Shown: piece after piece, positions 1-12,092 of the stretch
Layout: every line of letters starts with the position of its first letter
Numbering within the stretch: the stretch's first letter is position 1
Source of the DNA: Caprimulgus europaeus
Lineage: Eukaryota; Chordata; Aves; Caprimulgiformes; Caprimulgidae
NCBI GenBank assembly: GCA_907165065.1
Contig: OU015541.1
Span: 12,329,001 to 12,393,000 of the forward strand
Length of the DNA: 64,000 nucleotides
Direction of reading: 5' to 3'
Notes under the pieces: model-generated
What the model was told of the DNA's origin: nothing
Databases searched by the model: none
The model's input: only the letters and a program-made list of their open reading frames with translations
Translations under genes and position numbers: made by a program

Positions 1-3000
1 TAGAGCATCCCTAATTAGAACGTGGATATGGGGACACAGAGGGCTTCAGGATGCAGATGTGATAGTTCAGATTTTGAAACATTATATTAACCTAAACCAG
101 GGAAGAAGTTACTGCCTGCAGGTGGGTCTGCACAGACACAGCTTGAGCAGGACCTGCTGCACAGCAGCTACTCCTGCACGGGGACACACCTCAGCACAGG
201 GACAGCCCATGCAACGTGCTCTGCCAACCACAAACCAAACAGCACCTGCTGAAACCCACAGTCTGTGCCTTGCACAAGACCAAAAGCCTTCTTATAAAGC
301 CATTTTTGTTTGAAGCTCATTTGAATTTACCATTTATCAAGCTTCCATTTAGCCTCATTAATCACAGCCTATCGAGCTCTTTCAAATGCAAACACAGAGG
401 AGCACCCAGCTCCTGCACCTCTGGGTTTATCCTTCTCCTGCTGGAATTATGGAAAGCTATGAAGCAGGAATGCTATCCCACCTGCCTCCTGCTTTTCAAC
501 CACTTCCCATGGGATGAAATCAGCTGACTACTCTGGAAAAACCCCACACTGATCTCTTTCCCTGCCAGCTATTCCAGGATAGCAAACGACGTGTTGTGCG
601 GGAGAAGGAGCATCCCTGTGCAAGCCGAGGGGAGAGGCAGGCAGCGGCTCGCGGCAGCCCCGGTACTGGCAGGCAGTCGCTGTCTCTGGAAGCAGGGACA
701 GCTGAGCCCACCTTGCCAAAGGCTTGTATTTCCTCCTGGGGCCTCTAGAACCAGAGATCTCCCAGCTCACCTAATCCATGTCAAACGATATACCATTTGT
801 TTGCTTTCTATGGGTATTAAGGCTTAGCCTTCCACAAGCTATTATTTTTTTTTCCTCCATGCCTACGTGGCTGTTAACCCCAGTACTGACACGCTTCTGT
901 GAGACAAAGAGCATTGCTCTGAAGGCAACACTCACCCCAGCTAGCAGAGGTGCTGAGGGGAGCCCTGAGCTCAGGCTCAGCCCTGTATCATCAGTTCTCA
1001 CTGATGAACCCTTTCCTGCTTCGCCACAGGACTCGGGGTGTCACATTCATTCCTCTCACCTCCCAAAACCTGGCAGTTTTTCCCGCTGCCCTTCCTCTGG
1101 GCTCTTTACTCAGGCCAAGTGCAGCGCTACCCCCAAAGTGGGAACTATCCTGATGTCAGAGGGGAAGGTGCCAATTCACATCTGGAACCACCACAACGAT
1201 GCTGCTGCCAGCAAGGCAAGCTGTGCTCCACGCCAAGCTCACCACCGAGCAGGACCTGCCATAGGAGCGAGCTTTGGCTTACTCAGAGCTGGAGTCTGAT
1301 TGCTCCTGGGCACCACCATTCTCCTGCACCTACACCCCAGCCAGCAAAGCACCAGGCTCTGCTGTTCTTTCAGGAGTGTCACCCTAATTTATTATTTTTT
1401 TTAAATATCATCTTTCTATAAAGAAAAACCATGTTGGACAGCAAAAAGTGACAGTCTACAAACGATGATGCCCTAAACAAGACTTTGGCAAGTGGTACAG
1501 CTGGTGTCAACCGGCAGCAGCATGGCAGAATGGTGCTGTGAAGATGAATGAGCAAGGGAGCACGTGGAGAGGAGATGAGGAGAGACAAGTAGATTAATAG
1601 AAGACGACAGATTTCTAGCAAGATTGCGATAAGCCTCTTTAAACTTCCCTAAAGGATGAGCCAGCTGGCAAGGCCATCCTAGGAGGTGCTGTAACTTGAC
1701 TAACAGCCTTGCAAAAAGCCACCAGCTGACCCCTTTCACACATCCCAGCTCACTCCTGCAGCTCTTTCAGCGAGGAGGGCTGAACGTGCTATGCCTGGAT
1801 GCTTCTACACTGGCACTCGTCTGCAGTTACAACTCTCCTTGCAGAGAAGCCGCCAGCCCTGAACTATTTTCCCCAAGCAAACAAGCAGTGAGGTCGGGCT
1901 GACCACTGGGATCACAGAGTCAGAGCACACGGTCCCGCTCTCCCGGCCCCGACCAGCCGTGCAGCACGTCGTGGTGCCCGCACTGGGGCTAATCCTGACC
2001 CTCGTTCCCAGTGTTGGGCCATGAAGCTGCTGGGCATGTTCAGGGAGAGGCACATTGCTCCTGAAAAGGGCTTTGCCAAAGCAGGGATGGGGATGGAAAG
2101 GTGATGAGCAAGACTCCTACATGATGCTTTCACCTCCTTCCTAAATTCAGCCCTGCTGGGATCCCCGGCAGAGCCAAGCCCTCCAAAAACATTACACCCC
2201 AGTGAGCACTTCCACCCTCTGAGGAGGAAGAGAAGAGGGCTACCCACAGGGGAGGGTGAGCTTGAAACACTCAGATTTTTATACTTTAAGGGACAACATC
2301 ATCAAAACCTGCTGAAGGTGGAGTGGATGCCATGCACAGGTATGGCTACAGAGAGTTTCCTCTGTCCCCTTCCCAGCACAACAAAAGCCCATAAGCATTT
2401 GAAACTGGAGGTATCACTTGGGGCATCTGAGGATTTCAGGATGAAGAACAGCAGCAGCCAGTTTGTTTGATATCAGGCAAGTTTTTCTTCTTAGGCCAAT
2501 TAGCTGGTGATAGAATTTGCCCACTAAGGTCACTGAATCATCACTCTGCAGTTTCAAAGAAGCCAAGATGAACTGCAGGCCAATTTTCCCCCTCCAGCTC
2601 AATGAGTGATTCAAAATGCAGTTAATGATAGTGGTTCATAAGTATCTGGCAGAGGCTTTGAGAAGGCAATTTATTGCCCAAAAAGAGATTGACCTCTTTC
2701 ATGCCAAAGAAATGAAGTCTGTGAAGAGGTAGGACTTGATTTTGCTATCTTAATTCACAACCATTAAATACCCGAGAGCTGCCAAACTTGAGTCAGACAT
2801 CGGTAAAAGCAAAAAAGGAGAAGCAGATCCAGAAACAGGTTAAGGAAGGTCAGAGTTAAAACCCTCTTTGTCACCAGCAGGCAAGACACCTTTTTAAGGA
2901 TGGGGATAGGAAAGGAGTAACAGCCTCAGAAGACTTTCAGCACAAACCTTGCATTTTCATGAGTTTATATAAGATAAAAAAGAGAGACATCTCCTCATCC

Positions 3001-4439
3001 ACAAAAGCTTCATTATTTGTCAACCTCAGGCTCCGTAGCCAGTAAACACTGGTTGATGTTTTTCTTCTTACTGGATGAAATGTGCCTAGAGGCAACAGGA
3101 GTTTTATAAATTATTAAACCAAGGGAAAATAAGGTTCCAACAAAGTGGCCCTAGAAGCACCAAGAAGCCGGTACAATTGGTACCAGCACACTCACATAGA
3201 GTCATTTTTTCTGCAAGGACGGCCTCAACAACAAGACATTGTTAGAAACGAGCAGCCTGGACACGTGGTCCTGGTGGCAAAAGGAGCCATGATATCTCAG
3301 CGTTTCATCACATCCACCACAGAGATCTGAAGCTCAACACTTTAAATCTTATTTCGCTTATGAAATAGTCACTTATGTTTTCCGGTCAGAAGGAAAATAA
3401 GGACTTTTTAAGAAAATTTTAACCTCATGAGAGATCTCAGGACATGAAGCAAAACCCATAAAGTAATATTTTCAGTATCATCAACAGTTTTTGGTCCAAC
3501 CCATAGTGTAGAGATTAAACAAGGAAGGAAAAAACATAAATGAAGAAGTATTCTTCATATTCAGGGTTTAATACATTACGTCTTTCACAACAAACATGTT
3601 TCCCTGCCAGATTAAATTCAGAAAAACCCCTTTCTGCTCTCTGCCATAACAGCACTCGGCCCTTCCATCTGTGAAAAATCACTTACCAGTAATGGCAGGG
3701 CTGGGGACACCGGGTCAAGGTGAAAGCTGGGGCAGCCCAGGCAGCCGCTGCTCCCGAGCTTCCCTGAGCATTTGTTCGGGAACATGGGAATGTTCAAACC
3801 AAGAGGGTTGGTTATTTACGCCCCCCCTCCCCAGCTCTGTGAGCCCTTCACTTTCCTTGACAATTGGTGAGAAGCCACTTTCTTTGCTACTCCATCGTAG
3901 CCTGAAGCATCCTCCTCCTCCTGGAGCTGTTATCACAGTGCAGAACAGATCTTTTCACGATAAGTAAGCAAAGATATAAACATGAACTTGGTGGCTTGTC
4001 AGAGTCAACTGAAAGCACCTCTACCACCACAGACACCTCAGACCCTGGAGCTGGAGAAGAGGTTGAAGTTCAGGCTGAAATTCACCTGGTCTGTCAGCAT
4101 CTGCAGGAGACTTTCTGAGAGAGACCTTCATCTCACACAGGAACCAGCACCTGCAATCCTGGTACCATTTCAGGAATTAGGGTTGCTTATACTGATGCTA
4201 CCCCCAGTATATTTCTTCCACACCAGAATCACACCAAAAGGGAGAGGATTTCTAAAGACAAGAAGGAAAACCCATCCCCGAACACACACAGGACATTCAC
4301 ATCTTCACCTCCTGAGTTTTGCAGGGTGACCCGCGGTACAAACACGTACTTGAACACTAACGCCAATCGTTGGATGGAGCAAAAACAGCCTTAAAGGGGT
4401 AATCGCGTCCTCTCCCTGGGATGGGTCCCAGGTACGAGT
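1..4439. other. Left flank, no gene recognised (intron 1 of PPP1R16B if inferred correctly)
   Basis: Short frames on both strands lack domain features, splice-site support and family resemblance. I recognise no repeat family. Confidence 0.5.
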
Positions 4440-5200
4440 GGACGCGTTCACTGAGGGAGTAGCCGGGTGCCGCTGCCGGCCGGGGAAGGCAGCGGGGCCG
4501 CGTTACTGAAGTGCCTGTGGCCAGCCCGGCCTAGGACTGCACAGGGCTGGAGGGACCGAAACTCCGCGCCGTGATTGCAGCCGCTGCCCTGGCCGCGGCG
4601 GGGACCCCGCGGAGCGCTCCCGGCCCTGGCTGCGCCCGGGGCGGGGACACGGACACGGGGACACACGGACACGGAGACACACACCGCCCGCTCCCGGGCG
4701 CAAACGCAGCTCCGGCGCCGCTCCCGCATCATCCCGCTCGGCCGCTGCCCCCGCCGGGCCGGCGCCGCTCCCCTCTCCCCGCGCCCCGGCCCCGCACTCA
4801 CCCGCCGCAGCTCCGTGTGGGCAGCGGGCCCGGCCGCCACGCTCCGGCCGCCCCGACAGGCAGGGGACAGGCAGGGACAGGGGACAGGCGGCGGCAGCAG
4901 CAGCAGCAGCGGCGGCGCCGCGCAGCCCCAGCCCCCGCCCGCCTCCGGCTCAGGCTCCGGCCGCAGCTCCGCCCCGAGGTGGGGCCGCGGACGGGGAGCG
5001 GCCGCGGAGGAGGCGCGGAGCCGACGCTGCGGGGCCCGCCTGCCCCGGCAGGTGGAAAGCGCGGAGCGGGGCGGAGCGGAGCGCTTCCATCCCCGGGGAT
5101 GTGCGAGAACGGCCGGTGCGGAGCGTCCCCCCGCCGCCCGGCTGTGACAAGGAGGGCTTGTCCGGGGGGGGCTGCTGGTGTAGCTGGGGGTGGGGGTGTG
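4440..5200. promoter_or_regulatory. CpG island, probable PPP1R16B promoter
   Basis: About 760 bp very rich in G, C and CpG, standing out sharply from the AT-richer flanks. It includes runs of GGGACACGGACAC type, a CAG/CGG tract at 4890-4918 and a G8 run near 5163. In mammals PPP1R16B lies just beyond the 3' end of ACTR5 in the same orientation and begins with a non-coding exon; with ACTR5 on the minus strand, its promoter is expected on this side. The assignment rests on synteny. Confidence 0.6.
4802..5110 (-). other. PPP1R16B: Candidate non-coding first exon of PPP1R16B
   Basis: A near-perfect minus-strand donor, GCGG|GTGAGT, occurs with its GT at 4801-4800 inside the CpG island. The exon would run from an unknown start near 5.1 kb to 4802. 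No conserved coding start (the ankyrin-repeat protein TIMAP begins MASHVDLLTELQ) is seen in the window, so the coding exons would lie off the left edge. Confidence 0.35.
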
Positions 5201-7715
5201 TGTGATTAAAATAAATAAATAAATAAATGAACCCCGACAAGGTGTCCGGTTCCGGCAGGAGGTCGCGGCCCCACCTCAGCCTCCCTGAGGCCGCCAGTGC
5301 GGCTGTGGGTGAGATCCATCCCGAGCTCTGGCCGGGCTGCGCTGGAGCTGGAGGGCCTGGGGAGGATATCCGGGTTGGAAACCGTTTCTGCTCTTTTTTC
5401 GGTGTAAATAGCCGAGCTCGGCAGCAGGTTCCTGTTTGCCACAGAGTGAGTCGATGCGAGGGGCAGGATCCCAGAGCATCTGCCAGGAGAAACTAAAAGC
5501 CACCCAAGACACGCTGTAACATTCATATCGAGCTTTAAAGCAATGACTGATGCCAAAACCAAATGCCATTCCTGGAGTATGCCTCATGCCCATTTTACAG
5601 ACGGACAAAGAGGCAGATAAGAGTCTTTGCCCAGAGCCAAACCAGTCACCAGAGCTGGGAGAGAAGCCAAGAAGCCTCCTGGGCTGGGGAGCGGCACTGG
5701 GGAGCCCACACTCACCCCGCGTGGGCTGGGAGCTGAGCGGAGAGGATTCCTCATGCTGCTGTCAGGTATTGTGTCTGGGATCGGTTCCCTTTGCCGGGGT
5801 GAAATCGGTTTCAGGAGGTTTGGAGGATTAATCACCATTGGCTCTATTTCTCCTTGGGGAAGGGCCTCCGCCCAGACCTGGCAGATCCACGGGGAGACAG
5901 CTCCGAGCTGTGGGGCTTCATTAAAACGTTCTCCCTCAACAAACACCTTCTAGTTTGAAATGTGACTTGGTCCTTTGAACAGGACAACATGTGGGTAGAG
6001 TGTTTAGGGGTAATAAACCTGGATCTTTGCGACTGTACATGAGCATAAGAGAGCACCCAGAGCGTGACACCCTGATTAGGGTGGGAGATTGCTCTGATGG
6101 GTGTCTGGGAGCTCTGTCCAGAATTCACATGTTACTGCTGCAACATGGAAGCAGAACCATCTTTCAAGAGTCACCAAGTGACACATGGAGTGACACACTG
6201 CTGTAACTGTACAAACCTGTCTTATTGCTGCAGTGGTACATGCAAAAATCTGGAAAATAAAGCTGGTAAGAAACTACATCCATGTCCATCTCCTCACTGG
6301 ATCCACAGAGGTGTAGGTGCATGATAAGAGGAATGGGAAATTTTTTAGCCAGGTTAAAGGTTAGTTACAGATCTGGGACTAGAAGTGGATCCTCACCAGC
6401 CAGAGACCTTGGCAGCCCTGGGTTGTGCAGGGTGGAGGAGGTTTTCCAAAGGCTGAGTCTGGCAGCTGGAGCCTTAGCCCAGAGCACTGGGGAGCAGAGC
6501 AACTTTGGACCAGTCTCTGAAGTCCATAATTCAGTTGTCTGTTTATTTAAAACGTGTTGTAAGCACAGCTGCTTTCTGAGGCATGTATGGTAATAGTGGG
6601 GGGAGTCACATAAACAAACTGGCTCCACGCCAGAGCAGTGAGTCAGCATAAAGAGCTGAAACTCATCTGAACAGTTAGAGGATCTAAATAAATAAATAAA
6701 TAAATGAAAAGACTAATTTTCTGTTCAAGTTTGGGTATGAACATTGTGATTGGGAAGATAAGGCCAGCTACCATATCAGCAGGCTCTTGTGGTACCCAGA
6801 GCCCAGGAACGGAGAAGGTGGAGATCTTCAGGGGAGAGGGGAGGGTGAGGGCCTTGGAGAGAGCCCATGGGCATCTGCGTCATCCTCATTTGTGCTGGCA
6901 AATCAAAGCTCTTGGTTCAGTTGCCAATTCAAAGATTTGGAGCTGGAATAAAAATACAATTTAATACAATACAATTCTAATACAGTCAAAATTCACTCCA
7001 TCAAGTTTTCTTTTTTACACAAATTAAAAATAATATAAGGATTTAGATTTATAAACAAAAGCTGTTTCAAAAGTGAAGTTTCTTAAAAAGCACTACTAAA
7101 ACATCCAGCTTTTCACTTAGTTCCTCACAGTGTTCACTTCATTCCTCACCCAGTGTTCAATCCAATTTCACAGCTAGTTTTGGTCCCTTAAATTCCTTTC
7201 TTTAGCAAGTTTGTTATTCACTGGAAAGAATTCACCTGGCTCTAAGAACAGGATTTTTCTCTTGTGCTTTCATAACAAATAAGTTACTCAGCAGCCAGAC
7301 TAGATATTGGCAACCAACTGAGTCTTATGGATTAAAAAAGAAAATAGGTAGGAAGCTGCAGGGATTGAAGGACAAGGAGCAGACCCCGTCACTCAGACAC
7401 ACAGAAGGAGCCACCAGCCTTGGATTGTGCTGGGACACCACGTCCATGCTTCAACCTATTGCCAATGAACCTGAACCTCTGCAAAGCAGAGGAGCAACCT
7501 GTGCCCCAGCATCTGCATGGCAGAGCAGCGCTGGGCAATGCTCATGGCAACATCTGGCAGCACAGTAAGGGCTGGAGAGAGGAAACAGGCCATGAGGCAA
7601 GAAGTGAAGGCAGAAGTTGGTCACAGTCAGTGAACACAGGCTGCTTCAAGCACTGCTGCTTGCCCATCACAGGAGGTAAAGCCAACTGGGCAGGGGAGGC
7701 ATGGAAAGCACTGGG

Positions 7716-7827
7716 AAGGTGAGGGAGATGAGGATGGGAGAGGTGGAGTGGGAAGGTGAGTAGATGAGGATGGGAGAGGTGGAGTGGGAAGGTGAGGAGA
7801 TGAGGATGGGAGAGGTGGAGGTGGGGA
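7716..7827 (+). repeat. Three-copy tandem repeat, unit about 37 bp
   Basis: Three successive copies of a purine-rich unit containing GATGAGGATGGGAGAGGTGG, each opened by GGAAGGTGAG and differing at a few positions. Non-coding on both strands as far as visible. Confidence 0.85.
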
Positions 7828-10800
7828 AACAGTAGGACATGGGCAACCTTGCAGTCTTAATGGTGAGGGCAAGAGGTTTCAAACAGAAGCAGTGGGAGGA
7901 AATCAGCGGTGCAGCACAAGGGGAATCCTGGGGTGGTGGCAGGGGAGGAGCAATTCAGCTGTGGGGTGTGGGTTGTCTAGAAGGAAGCAAGAAGGGACAA
8001 GAAAAGGAAACGATGCTCAAAGCAGAGGGATGCCAGTGGTGAAAGAGCATCTTAGAGAAAGATGCATGAGCAAAACCACTGACATTGGTTCTTCTCTGTA
8101 AAAAATCAAAACAGATTCAAGGGCTTCCAAAGTGCTGAAGTCATGGGAAGGCTCTTAAATGTCCTACAGAAGGGTACATGGAATGACCAAGGGCTGGCTG
8201 GAAAAGGAAAAATAGAGGAAGGAAATCAGTAAGAGAAGAGAGGACATGGGAAGACACTGAGGAAAAGCTGAATGTAGCAGCAGAAATGTTGGACTGATAA
8301 AGAGATAGAGGGATAGATCTGGGATATTCATGCTTATTTCAGTAAAAGCCATGAGAGGAAATCAAGAATTAGATTAAGAATAGACCAGGAGGCAAAAAGA
8401 GAAGCTGCACAGATCGGGCTCCAAGGCAGCACAGCACAAAGAACAAGTGCTGTAGCAAGTCAGAAGCAGCTCATCTTTCAAACCTGAGCATCAAATCAAT
8501 ACAAAACAGCTTTACAGAGGCTGGTGGAAGGGGCCCCAACTTTGGGGACCATTACTGCATCCGTGCTAGGAAAGCCTACACCAAACTGGGCATGAGCCAG
8601 TAAACTGGCACAAGGGCTTCCCAACAGTCCAACAAGTTCTCCAAGTGCATCCTCACTGCTACAGAAAAATTAAGACATGGGATGGCACCAGTGGTAGTTC
8701 AGACCTTGTAAACATACCAAAAGAAAAAAAATTAACTGATCAGCTGCCAACATTTGTACAACTCATCCTTACCAGAGGCTGGCACTCATTCCTCCTCTTT
8801 TCTGCAGGCACAAAGGCCAACTCTCCACAAGCAGAGTGCTCAGGACCAGCTCCAGCAGCAGCCCTGACCCAAAGCAGCTCTGCAGTGTTCACATCCAGGG
8901 ATTTCCCAGAAGAAGGGAAACACAAAAGCCAGGTGCAAGTTTGGAGAGTAAACCTCCCCAAACTCATAAAGACCCAGGACCAGGTTGACCTATGGAAGAT
9001 TTCATGTCTTGACAGGAAAAGAAATGTTACAGAGTGGTGGGCAAAGATCCATGGCTTGCTAGGTTACGAGTGAAAACCCCCGTGGTTAGGAGCTGGCTGC
9101 CTGCCCAGTGCCGAGTGTGAAAGGCTGTTCCTGCTGTTAACAGCACGCTCCTCCTCATCCTCCACCTTCAGCTGAAGGAATGGACACCTCTCACCCCACC
9201 TTGTCACTGATGCCTGTGCCAAGAGCTCCCATCAGAGGCACTCCCAGTGCCATGGCATCAGTTGAGCATTGCCCATCGGGTCACCTGAGTGCTTGCCATC
9301 AAATCCTGTGGAGGGTTGCTTCTGGAGGGGTTAGAGGGAAGAAGAGCTTTGCTTTAGTGGTGGTTTCCTCCTCCACACCGATGCTGCAGCAACAAGCCAG
9401 AACTAGGCTGCAGCAGAGCAGAGCCCACCGGAGCAGCAGCCCTTCAGTAACAGTGGCTTTAATCTCATAATTAATCCTTACATCTTTTCTAATGCTTCAA
9501 GTCCCCTGCTGTGGCCTCCCTCTGGCTGCAGCAGAGCAGAGAAACGTGGGGGGTAGGTGCTATCTCCAGCAGCTTCTGGGGGAAGCCCACCTGGACAGCA
9601 CAACATTTCTTTCTGCCAGTGGTTTGGAGGCTAAAAACTGTTATCTGTAACATTATCATAGCTCTGCATCTTGTGTCTTTCCTCCAACCCTCAGACCACT
9701 GTTAGTGCCTGTTACTTACCTTCTCCACAGCTGGCTGGCAAGATTAATTAGAAAGATTGTCTCAACGTGCAAACTTTGCATCTGGCTGGAAATTCTGAAG
9801 GTCAAGAAGAAGCTGATTTAACCCAACATCTCTGTGCCTGTGAGAAGCTTTGAGGGGAAGATGTTTCAAGGGCTGGATGCAACTCACAGTCAAGACATAC
9901 AAGCATGGCACACTTCTGGGGCTGCACGAGCTCCTTGGGTGAACATATTAGCAATAGATGCCATCTCAGGGAGTTTAGAAGTGACAGGAACTCATGAGGA
10001 GGGGAACCTCAAAAAACACCCTCCAAAAGGACTTTGAATCAGAAGCAAGACCCTCTGGCTACCTGAAAACAGGCATTTCTGGACAGCACGAGGGTGAGTG
10101 CTGAAGGCTTTTAGAAAGACAAGGTCACATTAGGCAAAGCAAGATGCTCCTAAAATATCTTGGCCCTGGACTTTACTGAAGAATGGTTTAGCTTTTAGAT
10201 AAAACAATGCTATTTTATTTGCAGTCATGTCCACCCCCTTCCCTTGACTGAAATGAGCCATCACTCTTGATAATGTCCTTGAATTTCTCAGTTTCTGGAC
10301 TTCAATAAATCATCTAGCCTATAATTCACTCGTGGAACACAGGTGATCCTTCACCTCTATTTCACAAAGCTGAGAGAATTTTGGGAAATAATTGCCATGT
10401 TCCCATCCTCCAGCCTGTGCCCCAGCTTAGGGCTATACCCAGAGAAAGCAGAGACTTGCACTGAAACCCAGAGCTGTGCCATGCTGGTAAGTTTGGTACA
10501 TCAGCAAGATGAGGTCTACACCATCCCAAGAAACAACACTGGCAGCACTACACGTTTCTCTAACCTCGGGCTTCTTTCATCCATTAAAAGCAGTAAATGC
10601 ATGGAGATAGTCCAGACCCAAAGAGATACCCTTTGATCACAGGAACATAACAGCATTATTCAGTCTGGTGATAAACACAGAAAGTAACACTGATTTTGAA
10701 AGCAAACATAAATTTTGCAGAGGATTGTGGTGGTTAAAGGGAAGGTCAGAGCACAACCAGAGGAGAAACATGGCATTTTCTACCCAACTACCACATACTG

Positions 10801-11234
10801 GTCCCATTAAAGGGCCTTCCACCTTTTATTGGACACCTGTTGATTGGCAATTAATTCACATATGTCCTGTGCACTGCCCTTGAAACTCATCAGTGCTTTG
10901 TCATCATCTGTGAGCTTTCTCCCCAGTTTAAGCAAATATAACAATCTGATTTACACTGAGTGCACAGAACATTTAGCCATAAAATCCTCTGTGGTATTCA
11001 GGTATTTGACAAGCTGAAGCATTTAAGGGCGTGCCGAGTGTTTCTGTTTAGATATACAACTGTTTAATGTATTTTTGAATCCAATCTCAGAGAGAAACTT
11101 GGCCTCAGAGCCCTTTGGAACATAGAAACTGCAAACAAGTTTCCTGACTCATAACCCCAAGCCCTTGGTTTGAGCAGGCACTTGCACCAAGGAACCCTTG
11201 AGGTGAACCAGCCATGCCACGTCTTGAAGGCAGC

Positions 11235-11532
11235 TCAGTCCCCCAGTTCTGCTGCCTGAAAAGCTTCAACTTGTGCTTTCCAGGTGAGTTTGTTCATGGG
11301 GATTTTCCCTCCATCTGTTCCCACGGCTCTGGTGCTTTCTCTCAGGTCCTGCTCCTCTCCTGGGAGTGACCACACACTGTTGGTTTCCTGGACCAGTACC
11401 CCGAAGAGCAGCGCATGAATGGCCAGCACCATCCTCCTTGACACTGATCCAGTCCTTATGCCAGCGTACCAGACAGCTGTACCTGGCTGGTCTGACTTCA
11501 GAGATGCTCTGAGTTCATCAGGTCTTGAGCAC
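11235..11532 (-). other. Doubtful terminal exon downstream of the CxC frame
   Basis: A good acceptor (CTCTTCTGCTTCACAG) is followed by a 98-codon open frame ending in TGA. It contains a hydrophobic stretch MVLAIHALLFGVLVQETNS. No known family recognised. It could follow the frame at 11661-12092 in one transcript, but no matching donor was identified. Confidence 0.2.
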
Positions 11533-11660
11533 CTGTGAAGCAGAAGAGCAAAAGGAGACTTTTAGTGCTGGAGCTGAGAGCCCTGGGCAGCAGCACACGA
11601 CTGCTCCTGCTCCCTCAGAAACAAAGATCCTGACGGTTCATGCATCTTTAATGATGCTGC

Positions 11661-12092
11661 TCAGCAGAGTACACATTTGATAGCTGAAGGCATAAAAGCC
11701 TCAGCAGGAGCTGGAGTGTTAGAAGCCTTTGTCCATCTTTCAGGGCCAGATCTAGTTTCTACAGTTAATGAAAATCCCCCTGTCAGTTTTAGCAGGACTG
11801 GACTCGGGGCTCCAGCAGCTACATGCGAGGAAAGCTGCATCTCAGGCAGACAGCTGTGGGAATTGGGGACTGGGTTATGGGGGTTTAAACACTGATATTC
11901 CACGTTGAGGACTCTCTCCTCCATCAGCAGCATGGCTTTACTGGTCACATGCCCTGATGGCGATGTCACTGCACAGACACAAGAGCCTTGCAGCAGCACT
12001 CGGGTCACCAGGGTTGTGTTCTCGGCGGTGTCAGAGTCCGGCCCGTCACACATGTCCAGCATTTCCAAACGAGGATACAATGCCTTTGCTCT
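11661..12092 (-). other. Doubtful open exon with a CxC motif
   Basis: Minus-strand frame open for over 140 codons behind a possible acceptor (GGATTTAG). The translation includes LEMLDMCDGPDSDTAENTTL and LLQGSCVCAVTSPSGH, then LMEERVLNV. The GSCVCAV...LMEE...NV spacing loosely recalls the N-terminal CxC region of olfactomedin-family proteins, but no olfactomedin domain is present in the window and no strong donor follows. It may be a decayed gene piece, a non-coding RNA exon or chance. Confidence 0.2.

Noticed and set aside
8645-9073. 142-codon plus-strand frame
   Set aside because: No recognisable motif, weak start context and no neighbouring exon; likely chance.
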